Positions 61,711-64,000 of a DNA stretch of 64,000 bases are shown piece by piece; position 1 is the stretch's first letter; every line of letters starts with the position of its first letter. The notes beneath the pieces were generated by a model. It was not told where the DNA came from and ran no database searches. It saw only the letters and a program-made list of their open reading frames with translations. Origin of the DNA: Phycisphaerae bacterium (GTDB lineage: Bacteria; Planctomycetota; Phycisphaerae; UBA1845; PWPN01); NCBI GenBank assembly GCA_030372985.1, contig JAUCQB010000193.1, positions 1 through 64,000 on the forward strand, read 5' to 3'. The position numbers and the translations under genes were made by a program.

Positions 61711-62658
61711 GTGAACAGCGGAGCCACGATAAGGCGGCTTCGGGATACTCGGTGCTCTGGCACGAGCGTGTTTACCGCCCGGGAAAGGCCCATGCCGCGT
61801 CGCGCCCTCCTCGGCCGGGTCCTGGGGGCCGGTCTCGCCTCGTTGACAGGTGGCACACTGCCGGCCGCGACAAGCCGGCCTGCAGGAGAGGAACTCGGTT
61901 TCCCGCTGGTCGATTTCCATGTTCACCTGGACAACAGCACGCTCGAGCAGGTCCTGCCGCTGTCTCGCCAGCGCGGGGTGAAGTTCGGCATCGTCGAGCA
62001 CGCCGGCACGAAGGAAAACAAGTACCCGGTGGTGCTCAGCAATGACGACGAACTGCTCGCGTACATCCGCAAGCTCGAGGGCAAGGGCGTCTACAAGGGC
62101 GTGCAGGCGGAATGGACCGACTGGGCAAAGTGTTTTTCTCCCGAGGCCCTGGCCAAACTCGACTACACGATCACCGACACCATGACTTTCCCCGGCAAGG
62201 ACGGGCGGCGCGTCAAGCTTTGGGAGCCGGGCGTTGAGCAGCGCGTGGAGATGTCCGACCGGCAGGCGTTCATGGACCGCTTCGTCGACTGGCACGTGCG
62301 AATCATCACCACCCAGCCCATCGACATGCTGGTCAACGTTTCCTGGCTGCCGGCACCGCTGGCCGATGAATACGACCGGTTCTGGACGGAGTCGCGAATC
62401 CGACGGGTGGTCGATGCGGCCGTGAAATACCGCGTGGCTTTGGAGATCAGCTCCAGCTTCAAGCTGCCGAAGCTCAGATTCCTCAAGATCGCAAAAGAGG
62501 CGGGCATCAAGTTCGCCTTCGGCTCCAATGGACGCTATCCGGACATGGGTCTGCTGGAGTACAGCATCGCCATGGCGAAAGAACTGGGCCTGAAGCGCTC
62601 GGACATGTTCACCCCTGCTCCAGACAGCCAGAAGGCGGTACGGCGGCGCAAGTCGTAA
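61711..62658 (+). CDS. Tat-exported PHP-like metal-dependent hydrolase
   Basis: 315 residues from a GTG at 61711 (AAGG 8 bases upstream); an ATG at 61792 is a good alternative. A twin-arginine signal (RRALLGRVLGAGLASLTGG) starts near residue 30. The core looks like a PHP or amidohydrolase fold: DFHVHLD (about 68-74, two metal-binding His), VEHAGTK (His), EISSSFKLP (Glu), FAFGSNGRYP. PHP proteins hydrolyse phosphoesters with a trinuclear metal site. The substrate is unknown. It follows the YfgM-like gene by 5 bases and may belong to the same operon. Confidence 0.75.
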   Translation: MNSGATIRRLRDTRCSGTSVFTARERPMPRRALLGRVLGAGLASLTGGTLPAATSRPAGEELGFPLVDFHVHLDNSTLEQVLPLSRQRGVKFGIVEHAGTKENKYPVVLSNDDELLAYIRKLEGKGVYKGVQAEWTDWAKCFSPEALAKLDYTITDTMTFPGKDGRRVKLWEPGVEQRVEMSDRQAFMDRFVDWHVRIITTQPIDMLVNVSWLPAPLADEYDRFWTESRIRRVVDAAVKYRVALEISSSFKLPKLRFLKIAKEAGIKFAFGSNGRYPDMGLLEYSIAMAKELGLKRSDMFTPAPDSQKAVRRRKS

Positions 62659-63028
62659 GCCGCAGCCCGCTTCACTCAGACTTCTTGGGGCTCCCCCATG
62701 ATGATATGGGCTTAACTCGCCGAACGCAGAAATCGCCCCGTTCGGGGCAAGCAGGCCGGTGTTGCGCAGGAAATACATTAGAGTCTCATAAAGGGAGATG
62801 GGGCGTACAGAGGTAGTCTGGAGCACGAGAGAAGGGAGGAGGGAGATCTTTGTTATCTCCGTTTCCTCCTGTGCTGTATCATCGTTTCTTGCCTGAGATA
62901 GCGTCGTCCCGGCACGAGGCCTTCGGTGATGCTCCTTTGACGAGTGACCGGGCGGCCGGATACAGTCTCGAACACGCTCCGAGGCGTAAGCACGCGAACC
63001 GGAGCAGGTTGCGATACGGAGAAATGTC
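62659..63028. other. Intergenic region upstream of the S46 peptidase gene
   Basis: About 370 bases. It holds a purine-rich hairpin (GGAGAT ... ATCTCC around 62842-62861) and a candidate promoter (next entry). No gene is visible. Confidence 0.5.
62937..62966 (+). promoter_or_regulatory. Candidate promoter for the S46 peptidase
   Basis: TTGACG (62937-62942), an 18-bp spacer and TACAGT (62961-62966). The predicted start is about 55 bases before the ATG at 63029. Confidence 0.55.
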
Positions 63029-64000
63029 ATGATCGCAAAGCATGGACCATCCATCACTCTCGCGGTCGCCATGGCCGCGGTTTTGGCCCCGGTCTCTTCG
63101 GTTCTGGCCGACGAAGGCATGTGGCTGCTGACCCGGCCGCCGACCGAGGTGCTGAAATCAAGGCATGGCTTCGAGCCGACTCCGGCCTGGCTGGAGCATT
63201 TGCAGAAATCCTGCGTCCGGATGGGGGCCTCGGCGTCGCTGGTCTCAGCCGACGGGCTCGTCATGACCAACCACCACGTCGGCGTCGACGACCTCTACAA
63301 GCTCAGTACGCCGCAGCGCGACCTGGTGAAGAATGGCTTTTATGCCCGCACGCGCGGTGAGGAGCTGAAGTGCCCGGACCTGGAGGTGCAGGTCCTCTGG
63401 TCGATCGAGGACGTGACCGAGCAGGTCGCCGCCGCCGCCACCGCCGACATGCCGCCGGGCGAGGCCTACGAGGCCCAGCGCAAAGCCATGACCCGCATCG
63501 AGCAGGAATCCAAGGACGCCACGGGCCTGGACAGCGAAGTGGTTACCCTCTGGCACGGGGCCCGCTACCATCTCTACCGCTATCGCCGGTACACCGACAT
63601 CCGACTGGTGTTTGCCCCGGAAAAGTCCATCGCCTTTTTCGGCGGCGACACGGACAACTTCGACTACCCGCGCTTTGACCTGGACTGCTGTTTCTTCCGC
63701 ATCTACGAGGACGACAAACCCCTCAAGCCCGAGCACTTTCTGAAATTCAGCCGCCAGGGCGCCGCCGACGGGGAGTTGTTGTTCGTGCTCGGCCACCCGG
63801 CCCGGACCCGCCGGCTGGTCACCGTCGAGCACTTGAAGTTCCTGCGCGACATCGAGATGCCCACCGTGCTCAACTGGCTGTGGCGGCGGGAAGTACAGCT
63901 CGGCGTCTTCTGCAACCGCAGCGAGGAAAACCTGCGAATCGGCGAGAACGATTATTTCAGCATTCAGAATTCGCGCAAGGCCCGCACCGGCATGCAGCAG
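63029..64000 (+). CDS. S46 family dipeptidyl peptidase (partial, C-terminus beyond right edge)
   Basis: 324 codons remain open to the window end. The ATG at 63029 has GGAGAA 7 bases upstream, and a signal peptide ends near residue 26 (SVLA). The mature protein begins DEGMWLL, the usual S46 start. GLVMTNHHVGVDD carries the catalytic His (normally TNHHC). FFGGDTDNFDYPRFDLD is the family-typical aspartate-rich segment. GELLFVLGHPARTRRL follows. The catalytic Ser should lie beyond the edge. DPP7/DPP11-like enzymes remove dipeptides in the periplasm and occur in bacteria that feed on protein. Confidence 0.92.
   Translation, partial: MIAKHGPSITLAVAMAAVLAPVSSVLADEGMWLLTRPPTEVLKSRHGFEPTPAWLEHLQKSCVRMGASASLVSADGLVMTNHHVGVDDLYKLSTPQRDLVKNGFYARTRGEELKCPDLEVQVLWSIEDVTEQVAAAATADMPPGEAYEAQRKAMTRIEQESKDATGLDSEVVTLWHGARYHLYRYRRYTDIRLVFAPEKSIAFFGGDTDNFDYPRFDLDCCFFRIYEDDKPLKPEHFLKFSRQGAADGELLFVLGHPARTRRLVTVEHLKFLRDIEMPTVLNWLWRREVQLGVFCNRSEENLRIGENDYFSIQNSRKARTGMQQ

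Overview
The window is high-GC bacterial DNA. It most likely comes from a planctomycete, plausibly of the Phycisphaerae type. The signs are an LpxC-FabZ fusion inside a compact lipid A cluster, a dockerin-tailed secreted protein, twin-arginine-exported sugar oxidoreductases and glycosidases, tandem DUF4139 proteins, CPxCG-type zinc ribbons joined to a membrane helix, and intergenic DNA full of short palindromes. The assignment rests on gene content only.

Layout. 1-1.5 kb: a ketoacyl synthase III-like gene coupled to a membrane methyltransferase cut by the window edge (minus). 1.8-5.1 kb: a three-gene MacAB-type exporter (plus). 5.4-8.4 kb: a solitary MmeI-like restriction-modification enzyme, then about 1 kb without a gene. 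9.4-10.8 kb: a MATE transporter. 10.9-16.9 kb: an AAA ATPase remnant, a GH116 glycosidase with an inserted accessory domain, and a DUF4932 metalloprotease-like protein (all minus). 17.2-20.1 kb: uvrB-nadC. 20.1-25.6 kb (minus): a secreted dikinase-like protein with dockerin repeats, a DUF4160/DUF2442 pair, and a Tat-exported oxidoreductase. 25.8-33.1 kb: a lipopolysaccharide block (heptosyltransferase, rfaE2, ompH/skp, lpxD, lpxC-fabZ, lpxA, a Gfo/Idh dehydrogenase). Its lpxD-to-dehydrogenase part lies between two inverted copies of a palindrome-rich repeat. 33.5-39.8 kb (minus): an aldo/keto reductase with iron-sulfur motifs, a lipoprotein PPIase and mfd. 40.1-43.2 kb: an OPT transporter and an SGNH hydrolase lipoprotein.

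43.3-44.1 kb holds a candidate small RNA with promoter and terminator, then five tRNA or tRNA-like genes. Both serine tRNAs fold best with an 8-bp acceptor and 4-bp T stem (8/4) instead of 7/5. 44.2-53 kb is mosaic: a decapitated polysaccharide deacetylase, small zinc-ribbon proteins, an esterase, an MBL hydrolase, MltA, and a RAYT transposase element with terminal inverted repeats, followed by a 197-bp internally deleted derivative. The same termini bound a 123-bp insertion inside mfd that keeps the reading frame open. 52.9-64 kb: an S9 prolyl oligopeptidase, a DUF47-PiT phosphate pair, two DUF4139 proteins, a lipoprotein/YfgM-like pair, a PHP-type hydrolase, and an S46 peptidase cut by the right edge.

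Most genes serve the Gram-negative envelope (lipid A and core, OMP chaperones, lytic transglycosylase, exporters) or export polymer-degrading enzymes. The strongest leads are the 8/4 serine tRNAs, the RAYT family and its insertion in mfd, the secreted dikinase-dockerin protein, and the inverted repeat around the lpx genes.
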